A stretch of DNA of 64,000 bases from Aquihabitans sp. G128. GTDB lineage: Bacteria; Actinomycetota; Acidimicrobiia; Acidimicrobiales; Iamiaceae. The notes under the pieces were generated by a model that ran no database searches, had not been told where the DNA came from, and saw nothing but the letters and a program-made list of their open reading frames with translations. The translations under genes were made by a program, and so were the position numbers. Positions 7,893-17,234 of this stretch are shown here, one piece after another (position 1 is the stretch's first letter; every line of letters starts with the position of its first letter). The stretch covers positions 992,001 through 1,056,000 of the forward strand of contig NZ_CP077604.1 in the NCBI RefSeq assembly GCF_019048865.1, read 5' to 3'.

Positions 7893-10800
7893 GCTCGCCG
7901 CTGCGGCGGCGGCTGCGAGCCGCCGTCCCGTCCACCATCCTCGCGGTCACGGTCTACGTGCCGCTGCTGCTGACCAAGCCGGGCAAGGTCGGCGCCGACA
8001 CCAAGACCTACCTCTACCTCGACCCGGGCCGGATGCTGTCGCGGGCCACGTCGATGTGGGACCCCAACATCGGCATGGGCACGGTCACCCACCAGAACAT
8101 CGGCTACCTGTGGCCCATCGGGCCCTACTACTGGCTGGCCGACCAGCTCGACGTGCCGGACTGGGTGGCCCAGCGGATCTGGCTCGCCACGATCCTCGTG
8201 GTCGCCGGCATCGGCGTCCGCTTCATGCTCAAGGCCATGGGCCAGGAGGGGCCGCACGTCACGGCCGCCACCTTCGTCTACGCCCTGACGCCGTACGTGC
8301 TCACCCTGGGCGCCCGCCTCTCGGTGATCCTGCTCCCCTATGCCGGGCTCCCCTGGCTCATCGGCCTCACCGTCCTGTCGCTGCGGCACAAGCGGTGGCG
8401 GGAGCCGGCGCTGTTCGCCCTCGTGGTGGCCACCATCGGCAGCGTCAACGCCACCGCGCTCATCCTGTGCGGGTTCGGCCCGCTGCTCTGGATCGCCAAC
8501 GAGCTCTGGATCACCCGCGAGGTGCGCTTCCGCGATGCGGCCAAGGCGGTCGGGCGCATCGGCGTGGTCACCGTCGGCTGCTCGCTCTGGTGGCTCTCGG
8601 GCCTCTGGGCCCAGGGCGGCTACGGCATCGACATCCTCAAGTACACCGAGACGGCCCGCACCGTGGCCGTCGCCTCCCTGTCGCTCGAGGTCCTGCGCGG
8701 CCTGGGCTACTGGTTCTTCTACGGCGAGGACCGCTACGGCCCCTGGATCGCCGCGTCTCGCGAGTACATGGAGGGCCCCAAGGTCCTCTTCGTGACCTAC
8801 CTGCTCCCGGGCCTCGGCCTGGTGGGCGCCGCCCTCACCCGGTTCCGTGAGCGCGCCTTCTTCCTGCTCATGCTGGTGGTCGGGCTGTTCCTCGCCGTCG
8901 GCGGCCACCCCTGGGACGACGGCGCCGCCGCGCCCGCCGCCATGAAGGCGTTCCTGCTCTCCGACGCCGGCCTGGCCATGCGCAGCCTCCCGCGGGCGGC
9001 GCCGCTGGTGGTGCTCGCCCTGTCGGTCTTCACCGGCTCGCTGATCGCCTCGATCACCGTCCAGCGCCCACGGCTGGCCCGGCCGCTCACCGCCGCCGTC
9101 ATGGTGCTGGCCGTGCTCGGCCTGCCGCCGCTGTGGCGGGGCCAGCTGGTCGACTCGAACCTCGACCGCGATGAGGACATCCCGGCGTACTGGAACCAAG
9201 CGGCCGCCGCCCTCGACCGGCGCGACGACGGCAGCCGCGTGCTGGAGGTCCCGGGCTCGGACTTCGCCTCGTACCGCTGGGGCAACACCGTCGACCCGGT
9301 GCTGCCGGGGTTGATGGACCGGCCCTACGTCGCACGCGAGCTGATCCCCTACGGCTCGCCGCCGTCGGCCGACTTCCTCAACGCCCTCGACCACCGCCTC
9401 CAGGAGCAGACGCTCGACGCCCGGGCCCTGGCGCCGATCGCCCGGTTCATGGGGGTCGGCGACATCTCCGTGCGCTCGGACCTGAGCTACGAGCGGTACA
9501 ACACGCCCCGGCCGCGCACCCTGTGGCAGCTCCTGCGCACCGCGCCCGACATCGGCACGCCGCTGGGCTTCGGGCCCGCCGAGCGCAACACGCCGCGGGC
9601 CGACCTCCCGCTGTTGGACGAGGCCGAGCTGGCCATCCCGCCGTCGTTGCCCGATCCGCCCGAGGTCGGCATCCTCCCGGTCGACGACCACGAGGCCATC
9701 GTGCGCACCGCGCCGACCACCAGCCCCGTCGTGCTGGCCGGCAACGGCGACGGGCTCGTCGACGCCGCGTCGGCCGGCCTGGTCGACGGCCACGAGCTCG
9801 TCCTGTACTCCGGGTCCTACGCCAAGGACCAGAAGGCCCTGCAGCAGCAGATCGACCGCGACGCCGCCCTGGTGCTCACCGACACCAACCGGCGCGAGAG
9901 CCGGCGCTGGAGCACGGTGCGCGACAACACCGGCATCACCGAGCGAGCCGGCCAGGAGCCGATGGAGGCGGACCCCACCGACGAGCGGCTCGAGGTCTTC
10001 CCCGACCAGACCGACGCCCAGGCCACGGTGGTCGAAGCACGCGGCGGCGTCTACGCCGATGCGACGGGCTACGGCAACTCGGTCTCCTACACCCCTGAGG
10101 ACGACCCCACGAACGCCGTCGACGGCAACGTCAACACCGCCTGGAAGGTCGGCGGCTTCGGCTCGGCCGACGGCGAGACCCTCCGGCTCACCTACGAGAA
10201 GCCGGTCACCACCGACCACCTGCGCGTCCTCCAGGCCTTCGGTGGCGTGCGGACCCGCTCGATCACCAAGGTCGACGTCAGCTTCGACGGCGGCCCCGCC
10301 ACGTCCTACGACCTCGACGACTCCTCCCGCCCGGAGAAGCCCACCGAGGGCTCCGCCCCGGGCCAGGTCCTGCGCTTCGGCGAGCGCAGCTTCACCACCG
10401 TGTCGCTGACCATCCGCGAGACCGATCCCGACCACCTCCGCCGCTGGGACGGCATCAGCGCCACCGGCTTCGCCGAGGTCGTGGCCGTCGATCGAGACGG
10501 GACCCGGCCCGTCGCCGACGACGTCGTCCGCCTGCCCACCGACCTGCTCGCCGCCGCCGGCACCGGCTCGCTCGAGCACCCGCTGGCCATCGTCCTGAGC
10601 CGCCAGCGGGTGGCGGGCACGGTGGCCGTGCGCACCGATCCCGAGCTGGCCATGGCCCGCACGTTCGCCCTGCCGGCCGCCCGCTCGTTCGGGCTCCGAG
10701 GCCAGGTCCGCCTGTCCAACGGCGCGGCCGCCGACAACGTCATCGACCAGGCCCTGGGCCTGCCGAGCGCCGAGGACGGCGGCGTGACGGCGACCTCCAG

Positions 10801-12319
10801 CCGCCACATCCCCGGCGGGCTGGCGAACCGCGCCATGCAGGCCATCGACGGCGACCCGGACACCTGGTGGAGCCCCGGCTTCCTCGGCCAGCAGCGCGAG
10901 TGGGTCGACTACGTCACCGCCGAACCGGTCACCGTGCGCGACCTCGACCTGTCCGTCCTCGCCGACGGTCGGCACTCCGTGCCCCGCCAGCTGGTGGTCA
11001 CCGTCACCGACGCCTCCGGCGCCGACGTCGCCCAGACCGTCGACGTGCCGGCGATCGACGACCAGCCCGCCCCGAACGCCCACCAGACCGTCTCGGTCCG
11101 CCTGCCGAAGGCCGTCACCGGCACCCACGTCCGGGTCGCGGTCGCCGACGGACCCGATGCGGTGCGGGAGGAGCAGACCATCGACTGGTTCACCGGCAAG
11201 GCCATCACCCTGCCGATCGGCATCGTCGACCTGGGCATCGCCGGCCTGCAGGCGCCGAAGCTGCCGAAGGCGATCGACCCGGGGTGCCGCGCCGACCTCG
11301 TCGAGGTCGACGGCAAGCCGGTGGGCGTCTCGCTCCGCGGGACCACCGCCGACCTGCTCGCCGGCCAGGCCATCGAGGCGCGGACCTGCGCCCCCGACGG
11401 CGTCGCCCTGCGCTCGGGCTCCCGCACGCTGCGCACCACGCCCGGTGCCTTCACCGGGCTCGACCTCGACCGCCTGGTCCTGCGCTCGGCGGCCGGCGGT
11501 GACGCCGATGCCGGCGACGGCACCATCACCACGCCATCCACGCCCGGGCGCGGCCGTCCCGAGGTCCGCATCGACCACCAGGACCGCACCAGCCTCGACC
11601 TGACCGTCACCGGCGCCGACGACGCGTTCTGGCTGATCCTGGGCCAGAGCCACAACGCCGGCTGGAAGGCCACCGCCGGCGGCAAGGACCTGGGCGCCCC
11701 CACCCTCGTCGACGGCTACGCCAACGGGTGGCAGGTCCCCGCCGGCCAGACCATCTCGGTCCACCTGGAGTGGACGCCGCAGAAGGTCGTGTGGGCCTCG
11801 CTCGCAGCCTCGGCCCTCTCCATCCTGGCCGCCCTCGTGCTGGTCCTCTGGCCCCGCCGGCGACCCGCCGGCGCCGAGTCGGAGCTGGGCTGGATCCCCC
11901 TCGACGCCCGGCCGAGCATGCCGCGCGCCCTCCGCCTGTCGCGCGTCCTGCGCTACGCCGGACCGACGCCGTCGCGCTTCGCCCTCGTGGCCACCACGCT
12001 CGGCGGCCTGGCCTTCGGCGCCGCCATGATGGGCCCGGGCTACGGCCTGCTGCTCGGTGCCGTCGCCCTGGTGGCGCTGCGGGTGCCACGGGCCCGCCCC
12101 CTGCTGACCCTCGGCGGTCCCCTCCTCTTCGCAGGCACGGTCCTCGTCGTCGCCCACAACGCGCTGCTCGACCACCTCCCGCCGGGCTTCGACTGGCCGA
12201 CCTACTTCGAGAGCGTGCACCGCCCCGCCTGGCTGGGGGTGGCCCTGCTGGCCTTCGACGTCGTGATCGACCGGTGCTGGCTGCGGCGCTGGTGGCCCAC
12301 GGAGGACTCGCCGGCCTGA
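7889..12319 (+). CDS. aftD: AftD-like alpha-(1->3)-arabinofuranosyltransferase
   Basis: Very large membrane glycosyltransferase of 1476 residues, similar in size and layout to mycobacterial AftD, which adds alpha-1,3 arabinofuranose from decaprenyl-phosphate-arabinose to arabinan. About a dozen membrane segments fill residues 1-400, with an outer loop holding GADTKTYLYLDPGRML. Two discoidin/carbohydrate-binding-like modules follow: near residues 720-860 (NAVDGNVNTAWKVGG) and 965-1110 (QAIDGDPDTWWSPGF). Four helices lie in the last 180 residues. The start is a TTG overlapping the GT4 stop. Whether this lineage builds true arabinogalactan is unknown, so the arabinose specificity is from family similarity only. 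Confidence 0.82.
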   Translation: MSSPLRRRLRAAVPSTILAVTVYVPLLLTKPGKVGADTKTYLYLDPGRMLSRATSMWDPNIGMGTVTHQNIGYLWPIGPYYWLADQLDVPDWVAQRIWLATILVVAGIGVRFMLKAMGQEGPHVTAATFVYALTPYVLTLGARLSVILLPYAGLPWLIGLTVLSLRHKRWREPALFALVVATIGSVNATALILCGFGPLLWIANELWITREVRFRDAAKAVGRIGVVTVGCSLWWLSGLWAQGGYGIDILKYTETARTVAVASLSLEVLRGLGYWFFYGEDRYGPWIAASREYMEGPKVLFVTYLLPGLGLVGAALTRFRERAFFLLMLVVGLFLAVGGHPWDDGAAAPAAMKAFLLSDAGLAMRSLPRAAPLVVLALSVFTGSLIASITVQRPRLARPLTAAVMVLAVLGLPPLWRGQLVDSNLDRDEDIPAYWNQAAAALDRRDDGSRVLEVPGSDFASYRWGNTVDPVLPGLMDRPYVARELIPYGSPPSADFLNALDHRLQEQTLDARALAPIARFMGVGDISVRSDLSYERYNTPRPRTLWQLLRTAPDIGTPLGFGPAERNTPRADLPLLDEAELAIPPSLPDPPEVGILPVDDHEAIVRTAPTTSPVVLAGNGDGLVDAASAGLVDGHELVLYSGSYAKDQKALQQQIDRDAALVLTDTNRRESRRWSTVRDNTGITERAGQEPMEADPTDERLEVFPDQTDAQATVVEARGGVYADATGYGNSVSYTPEDDPTNAVDGNVNTAWKVGGFGSADGETLRLTYEKPVTTDHLRVLQAFGGVRTRSITKVDVSFDGGPATSYDLDDSSRPEKPTEGSAPGQVLRFGERSFTTVSLTIRETDPDHLRRWDGISATGFAEVVAVDRDGTRPVADDVVRLPTDLLAAAGTGSLEHPLAIVLSRQRVAGTVAVRTDPELAMARTFALPAARSFGLRGQVRLSNGAAADNVIDQALGLPSAEDGGVTATSSRHIPGGLANRAMQAIDGDPDTWWSPGFLGQQREWVDYVTAEPVTVRDLDLSVLADGRHSVPRQLVVTVTDASGADVAQTVDVPAIDDQPAPNAHQTVSVRLPKAVTGTHVRVAVADGPDAVREEQTIDWFTGKAITLPIGIVDLGIAGLQAPKLPKAIDPGCRADLVEVDGKPVGVSLRGTTADLLAGQAIEARTCAPDGVALRSGSRTLRTTPGAFTGLDLDRLVLRSAAGGDADAGDGTITTPSTPGRGRPEVRIDHQDRTSLDLTVTGADDAFWLILGQSHNAGWKATAGGKDLGAPTLVDGYANGWQVPAGQTISVHLEWTPQKVVWASLAASALSILAALVLVLWPRRRPAGAESELGWIPLDARPSMPRALRLSRVLRYAGPTPSRFALVATTLGGLAFGAAMMGPGYGLLLGAVALVALRVPRARPLLTLGGPLLFAGTVLVVAHNALLDHLPPGFDWPTYFESVHRPAWLGVALLAFDVVIDRCWLRRWWPTEDSPA

Positions 12320-12471
12320 TCCCACGCCGCCCGGCCGGACGTTCGTCCCGCCTTCCGGACGGCCCGTCACCCGAAGGTGCCAGAACCCCTCATGGCCGCG
12401 GCACCGGTGCCGATGGGTACCGATCCGGCAGAGGCCCGGACCCGCGTCAGGGGGAGGTGGGGGACATCGAC

Positions 12472-14346
12472 GTGCGCAGCAGGACCGCCACCCGGAGCCG
12501 ACGACCGACCGCCGACCACGGCGTGGTCGAGATCGTGGTCCTCACCCTCTCCTGCCTCGTGCTGGCCGTGGTCGCGGTCCACTACCGGGCGGTCGATGCG
12601 CTGTCCCGCCACGTCCCGGCGGCGCGCCACGGCACCTACGACGGCATCGTCGCCCTGGTGGTGCTCCTGCCCGTGGCCACCCTCATCTACGCTCGTCGCC
12701 GCTACCGCGAGGTCACCGCGGTGCGCCGCGAGCTGGTCCACCTGTCGCTGCACGACGCCCTGACCGGCCTGCCCAACCGGCGCCTGCTCGTCGACTGGCT
12801 GGTCGACGACATCGCTCGCTCGCAGCGCGAGAACTCCCAGGCGGCCGTGCTGTTCGTGGACCTCGATCGCTTCAAGTACGTCAACGACACCCACGGCCAC
12901 GAGGTCGGCGACCGCCTGATGCGCGCCGTGGCCGACCGGCTCAAGAAGGTCACCCGCCCCGAGGATCGCCTGATCCGCTTCGGCGGCGACGAGTTCGTGC
13001 TGCTGCTCCCGTGCCTCAACGGGTCGGCCGCCGCCGAGAAGGTCGCCCAGGAGGCCATCCGGGTCATCGAGCAGCCCTTCACCGTCGGCGACGAGTCGCT
13101 CCGGATCTCGGCCAGCGTCGGCGTGGCCTTGGCCGAGCACCGGGGCGTCAAGCCGGAGGACGTGCTGCGCGACGCCGACGTGGCGATGTACCAGGCCAAG
13201 GCCAGCGGGCCCGGCCAGGTCGTCACCTTCGACCGCTCCATGACCGGGCGCCTCACGCCGGCGACGGCCGAGGAGACCATCCGCGCCGCCCTCGAGGCGG
13301 GGGACTTCCACCTCCACTACCAACCGGTCGTGGACCTGGCGACCGGCCAGATCGTCGGCGCCGAGGCGCTGCTGCGCTGGATCTCCCAGTCCCGGGGCAC
13401 GATGTCGCCCGGTGAGTTCATCCCGATCCTCGAGGAGACGGGCCTGATCGTGCCGGTCGGCACCTGGGTGCTCGAAGAGGCGTGCCGTGAGGCCACCCGC
13501 ATCCGCCAGGTCCTCGGCGACCACCCGCCCATCACCATCACCGTGAACGTCTCGGCCCGCCAGATCTCCCAGGTGGGCTTCGGCGACGTGGTGGCCAACG
13601 CCCTCTCCGCCGCCGGCGTCGGCCACGGCCAGATCCACCTCGAGATCACCGAGGGCGCCCTCATGCACGACGTGAGCTCGGCGTGGGCGGTGCTGCGCCA
13701 GACCAAGGCCCTCGGGGTGAAGCTGGCCCTCGACGACTTCGGGACCGGGTACTCGTCGCTGTCCTACGTGCGCCGCTTCAGCCTCGACATGCTCAAGATC
13801 GACAAGAGCTTCATCGACGGCATCGACTCGAGCCCCGAGGATCGGGCGATCGTCGAGCACGTGGTGGGGATGGCCGACGCGCTGGGCATGACCACGGTCG
13901 CCGAGGGCGTCGAGCGACCCGAGCAGCTGGCGTGGCTGCGCCGGCTTGGGTGCCGCCTCGCCCAGGGCTACGCCCTCTCCCGGCCCTTGAGCGCCGACGA
14001 CCTCGAGGCGCTGCTGCGCCGTCGCCAGAACGATCCCTACGAGATCGGCTCGGTGCCGACGGGCCCCGCCGACCTCGAGATCCCCGCCCTCTGGGGTCGG
14101 GCGTCGGGCGAGCCCAACGAGCACCACGAGCTCGACGGCCCCTTCGAGCTGCCGCGCTCCCGACCGGGCGCAGCGGAGCCCGACGCCGCGCCGCCCCGGG
14201 CTCCGGCGGCCGCTGCGCCGGGCCCCACGCGCGACGACGTCATCGACGTGTCGGAGCCGGTCCGCCCGGCCCGCCAGGGCAGCCCCGCACTCCCCCGCCT
14301 GCGCGAGTACCGGCCGCCGCAGGACCCCGAGCAGCAGCTCGCCTAG
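12472..14346 (+). CDS. membrane GGDEF-EAL cyclic-di-GMP enzyme
   Basis: Bifunctional-type cyclic-di-GMP protein of about 624 residues. Two membrane helices near residues 15-36 and 58-75 precede a diguanylate cyclase domain with intact GGDEF (about residue 171) and an RPED inhibitory-site motif exactly five residues before it. An EAL phosphodiesterase domain follows with EALLRW (about 297), EITEGAL, DDFGTGYSSL (about 420) and AEGVERPEQ, so both catalytic sites look intact. The last 100 residues are a Pro/Ala-rich tail. The start is uncertain: GTG 12472 has a purine-rich GGAGGTGGGGG leader; GTG 12457 is an alternative. Confidence 0.88.
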   Translation: MRSRTATRSRRPTADHGVVEIVVLTLSCLVLAVVAVHYRAVDALSRHVPAARHGTYDGIVALVVLLPVATLIYARRRYREVTAVRRELVHLSLHDALTGLPNRRLLVDWLVDDIARSQRENSQAAVLFVDLDRFKYVNDTHGHEVGDRLMRAVADRLKKVTRPEDRLIRFGGDEFVLLLPCLNGSAAAEKVAQEAIRVIEQPFTVGDESLRISASVGVALAEHRGVKPEDVLRDADVAMYQAKASGPGQVVTFDRSMTGRLTPATAEETIRAALEAGDFHLHYQPVVDLATGQIVGAEALLRWISQSRGTMSPGEFIPILEETGLIVPVGTWVLEEACREATRIRQVLGDHPPITITVNVSARQISQVGFGDVVANALSAAGVGHGQIHLEITEGALMHDVSSAWAVLRQTKALGVKLALDDFGTGYSSLSYVRRFSLDMLKIDKSFIDGIDSSPEDRAIVEHVVGMADALGMTTVAEGVERPEQLAWLRRLGCRLAQGYALSRPLSADDLEALLRRRQNDPYEIGSVPTGPADLEIPALWGRASGEPNEHHELDGPFELPRSRPGAAEPDAAPPRAPAAAAPGPTRDDVIDVSEPVRPARQGSPALPRLREYRPPQDPEQQLA

Positions 14347-14369
14347 CTCCGGTCGGCGGGGCCGTGGGC

Positions 14370-14690
14370 TCAGCTGTCGATGGTGAAGAACCGGTCGAGG
14401 CCGGTGGTGGCCAGCGCCGAGGCGGGGATCCCCCGGAAGTGCCGCAGCACCAGGTCCCCGCCGGCGAGGCGCAGGCGCTTCGTGGCGGCCACCATGGCGC
14501 CCAGCCCGGTGGAGTTCACGAAGGTGACCTCGGCGAAGTCGAGCACCACGGTGGCGGCACCGGCGGCGATGGCGGCGTCGATGGCGTCCACCAGCAGGTG
14601 CGAGGTGGCGAGGTCGATCTCCCCGCTCAGGGCGAGCAGCTCCGTGCCGGGGCCGGCCGCAGCGGTGATGGTGAGCGGGGGAAAGGGCAT
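14370..14690 (-). CDS. STAS-domain anti-sigma factor antagonist
   Basis: Protein of 106 residues formed by one STAS domain. It has the family core ALSGEIDLATSHLL and VVLDFAEVTFVNSTGLGAM, where the N-S-T-G-L-G loop carries the Ser/Thr that anti-sigma kinases phosphorylate in SpoIIAA/RsbV relatives. It would bind an anti-sigma factor or act in a partner-switching relay in the cytoplasm. No anti-sigma kinase gene is adjacent, so its partner is elsewhere. It converges on the GGDEF-EAL gene, 23 bp away. Confidence 0.85.
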   Translation of the reverse strand: MPFPPLTITAAAGPGTELLALSGEIDLATSHLLVDAIDAAIAAGAATVVLDFAEVTFVNSTGLGAMVAATKRLRLAGGDLVLRHFRGIPASALATTGLDRFFTIDS

Positions 14691-14790
14691 GGGCGACACC
14701 GTGCGGTGAGGAGGGTCTGACGCACCCCGGGAACCGAGATACTTCCAGAACTCGGGCGGCTCGGCCAGCGGCTGCGGTCGTCGTGGCCGG

Positions 14791-15813
14791 TCAGGGCCGG
14801 ACGGGTGACCCTCCCCCGGCCGCCGAGCGGTAGATCGCGTCGACCAGCCGGTGGGGCCGCACGGCGTCGCGGAACGACGGCGTCGCGGCCCGCCCGGCCG
14901 CCACGGCCTGGACGAACGCCGCATCGGGGTTCACCGTGGTGACCCCTGCGGCCCGGCACGCCTCCCGCAGCGCGTCGCCCGCCAGCACCTGTTCGCCCGC
15001 CTCCTCGCCGGTGGTCGTCCACGAGAGGGGCCCGTCCCAGTCACCTTCGAGCACCAGGTGGCGCCGCTCGCAGAAGACCTCGACCCGGCGCAGGCTGGGC
15101 CGCTCCATGACGTCGTGCCAGATGGTCGTGTGCACGCCGACGCCGCCGCCCTCCAGGTCGAACACGGTGGCCACCGAGTCCTCGATGCCGTCGAGGCCGT
15201 GGAAGTTGGCGGACCGCGCCGAGACCGACGCGACCGGGCCGATGGCGTGCTCGAGGATGTCGACGTCGTGGATGGAGTGCTCGAGCAGGGTGCCGGCCCC
15301 GGCCCGCTCCTTGTCGCCCCGCCAGACCGAGGCGTACATGCCCTGCACCGGGATGTACTGGTCGTCGCGGAACACGACCGACATCACCCGCCCCGCCGCC
15401 GGGTCGGCCACCAGGTGGCGGAGGTAGCCGAACGCCGGCGAGCTGCGCAGCACGAGGCCGACCTGGTTGATCACGCCGGCGGCCTCGACCGCTGCGGCCA
15501 TCGCTTCGGCCCGATCGCCGTCGAAGGCCAGGGGCTTCTCGCAGAACACGGGCAGGCCCCGGCGGCAGGCCTCGGCCACGAGGCGTTCGTGCTCGGAAGT
15601 CCAGGTGCACACGTAGACGGCGTCGCAGCCGTCGAACACGGCCGCTTCGCTGGGCTCGGCGGTGGCGCCCCACCCGGCGGCGAACTCCTCGGCGCGGGCG
15701 TGGTCGGGATCGTGCACGCCGGCGAAGGCGACGTCCTCGCCGGACTCGAAGAGGCCCAAGGCGTGGAAGTTGGCGATGAGCCCCGCCCCGAGGAACCCCA
15801 CCCGAACACCCAT
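14791..15813 (-). CDS. Gfo/Idh/MocA family oxidoreductase
   Basis: NAD(P)-dependent oxidoreductase of 340 residues. An N-terminal Rossmann motif GFLGAGLIANFHALG, then the family hallmark EKP in PVFCEKPLA, and a C-terminal alpha/beta dimer domain with HSIHDVDILEHAIG (catalytic His region). Members oxidise or reduce sugars, inositols and related polyols; the substrate is not recognisable. The ATG at 15813 is preferred over the GTG one codon earlier because a GGAGG lies 6 nt upstream. A TAGGGT hexamer at 15847-15852 is a possible -10 with a roughly 25-nt leader. Confidence 0.87.
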   Translation of the reverse strand: MGVRVGFLGAGLIANFHALGLFESGEDVAFAGVHDPDHARAEEFAAGWGATAEPSEAAVFDGCDAVYVCTWTSEHERLVAEACRRGLPVFCEKPLAFDGDRAEAMAAAVEAAGVINQVGLVLRSSPAFGYLRHLVADPAAGRVMSVVFRDDQYIPVQGMYASVWRGDKERAGAGTLLEHSIHDVDILEHAIGPVASVSARSANFHGLDGIEDSVATVFDLEGGGVGVHTTIWHDVMERPSLRRVEVFCERRHLVLEGDWDGPLSWTTTGEEAGEQVLAGDALREACRAAGVTTVNPDAAFVQAVAAGRAATPSFRDAVRPHRLVDAIYRSAAGGGSPVRP

Positions 15814-15875
15814 CACGCACCTCCGCGCTCGACCGACAGGCCGCCGACCCTACCGAGCGGCCGGTGGTGCGCCGG

Positions 15876-16481
15876 TCAGGAGGTGGCGCGGAGCAGGGCG
15901 TGCTGGACGAGCTCGAGCAGGGTGGCCTTGGTCGACTCGCGCTCACGGGCGTCGAGCATGACCACGGGGGTGTCGGGCGACACGGCGAGGGCTTCGCGCA
16001 CGTCGTCGGGCGAGTGGGCGCTGGCGCCGTCGAAGCAGTTCATGCCGACCACGAAGGGGATCTTGTGCTCCTCGAAGTAGTCGACCGCCGGGAAGCACTC
16101 CTCGAGGCGGCGGGTGTCGATCAGCACGACCGCGCCGATCGCCCCCCGCACGAGGTCGTCCCACATGAACCAGAACCGGTCCTGGCCGGGGGTGCCGAAC
16201 AGGTAGAGGATCAGGTCGGTGCCGAGCGTGATGCGCCCGAAGTCCATGGCCACGGTGGTGGTGGTCTTGGTGGCCACCTTCGAGGCGTCGTCGATGCCCT
16301 CGCTCACGCGGGTCATGGCGGCCTCGGTGGTGAGCGGCTCGATCTCGGAGATCGAGCCCACGAAGGTCGTCTTCCCGACGGCGAAGCCGCCGGCGACCAC
16401 GATCTTCACCGGCATCGGCGCCGGGCCGGACGACGGATCGACGACCTCGGTCGTCACCATGTCAGAGGGCTTGGAGGCCAT
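15876..16481 (-). CDS. cvnD: CvnD-type small GTPase of a conservon
   Basis: Ras-like GTP-binding protein of 201 residues, fourth member of a conservon. The P-loop GGFAVGKTT and the switch II segment LFGTPGQDRFWFMW are clear; the usual NKxD base-recognition motif is replaced by GMNCFDG, as is normal for this family. In Streptomyces CvnD works with CvnA (kinase-like), CvnB (roadblock) and CvnC (DUF742) at the membrane, resembling a eukaryotic G-protein switch. The ATG lies inside the end of the DUF742 gene, a 20-bp overlap, indicating strong coupling. Confidence 0.9.
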   Translation of the reverse strand: MASKPSDMVTTEVVDPSSGPAPMPVKIVVAGGFAVGKTTFVGSISEIEPLTTEAAMTRVSEGIDDASKVATKTTTTVAMDFGRITLGTDLILYLFGTPGQDRFWFMWDDLVRGAIGAVVLIDTRRLEECFPAVDYFEEHKIPFVVGMNCFDGASAHSPDDVREALAVSPDTPVVMLDARERESTKATLLELVQHALLRATS

Positions 16482-16815
16482 CGAGGACCCTTTCGAGGAG
16501 TCGGAGGTCGGGGCGGCCGGTGGCCGACCGGGAGTTGACGGCCACGTAGCCCTCGTCGATGAGGTCGCCCAGGATGACCCTGGTGACCCCCAGAGGGAGG
16601 CGGAGCCGGGCCGAGATCTCGGCCGTGGACAACGGGGTGGCGAGCAGGGACAGGATCTGGCCCCGCTCGAGGGGCAGGGCGCTGCTCTGCTCCCCCATGG
16701 GCGTGCGGTAGACGATCGCCTCGATCTGCAGCTCGGTGCGGGCGCGCGTGCGCCCACCCGTGATCGCATAGGGACGGACCCGGAGGCCGTCGCCGGCGTC
16801 GCCGAACGAGCTCAT
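16462..16815 (-). CDS. cvnC: CvnC-type DUF742 protein
   Basis: DUF742 protein of 117 residues, third member of the conservon. It shows the family features RVRPYAITGGRTR near the N-terminus and a winged-helix-like LSTAEISARLRLPLGVTRV followed by ILGDLIDEGYV. In known conservons this protein associates with the roadblock and GTPase components; its biochemical job is poorly defined. Its ATG overlaps the roadblock stop by 4 bp (ATGA) and its end overlaps the GTPase start by 20 bp. Confidence 0.9.
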   Translation of the reverse strand: MSSFGDAGDGLRVRPYAITGGRTRARTELQIEAIVYRTPMGEQSSALPLERGQILSLLATPLSTAEISARLRLPLGVTRVILGDLIDEGYVAVNSRSATGRPDLRLLERVLDGLQAL

Positions 16816-17234
16816 CGGGGCAGGGCGCCCTGGAGCTCGGCCCGCAGCTCGGGCGTGAGGACCTGGCCGGCGCGCTCGACCAGGACGGTCATCTCGTAGG
16901 CCACGAGGCCGACGTCGCACTGCCCGTCGGCCACCACGGCGAGGCAGGAGCCGTCGCTGATGCCCGTGACGAAGAGGAACGCCCGCTCCATCTCGATGAC
17001 GATCTGGGTCACCGCGCCGCCGCCGAAGCGGCCGGCGGCGCCGTAGGCCAGGCCGATGAGGCCCGACGCCACGGCGGCGAACCGGTCGGCGGCGTCGGGG
17101 TCGAGGCCGCGGGACACGGCCATGGGGAGGCCGTCGGCGGAGACCACGACCGACTCGCTCACCCCGGGAACGCGGTCGACGAAGTTCTCGACCAGCCAGT
17201 TCACGTTGCGAGCGGCAGCGCTCAGATCACTCAT
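16812..17234 (-). CDS. cvnB: CvnB-type roadblock/LC7 protein
   Basis: Roadblock/LC7-domain protein of 140 residues, second member of the conservon, expected to act as a dimeric regulator (GAP-like) of the downstream small GTPase. The N-terminal helix LNWLV-like segment (RNVNWLVENFVDRVPGV) and the ESVVVSADGLPMAVS strand pair are diagnostic. The start ATG overlaps the 3' end of the kinase gene by 8 bp, so the broken kinase reading frame as given would still bring ribosomes here only if the frame is in fact intact. Confidence 0.9.
   Translation of the reverse strand: MSDLSAAARNVNWLVENFVDRVPGVSESVVVSADGLPMAVSRGLDPDAADRFAAVASGLIGLAYGAAGRFGGGAVTQIVIEMERAFLFVTGISDGSCLAVVADGQCDVGLVAYEMTVLVERAGQVLTPELRAELQGALPR

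Noticed and set aside
7544..12370. 1608-codon minus-strand open frame opposite the AftD-like gene
   Set aside because: Composition and lack of motifs show it is a shadow of the plus-strand glycosyltransferase gene.
12367..14127. 586-codon minus-strand open frame opposite the GGDEF-EAL gene
   Set aside because: No recognisable domain; the plus strand has intact GGDEF and EAL motifs.
15876..16481. MglA-type polarity GTPase
   Set aside because: The DUF742 and roadblock neighbours, gene order and overlaps identify it as the conservon GTPase CvnD.
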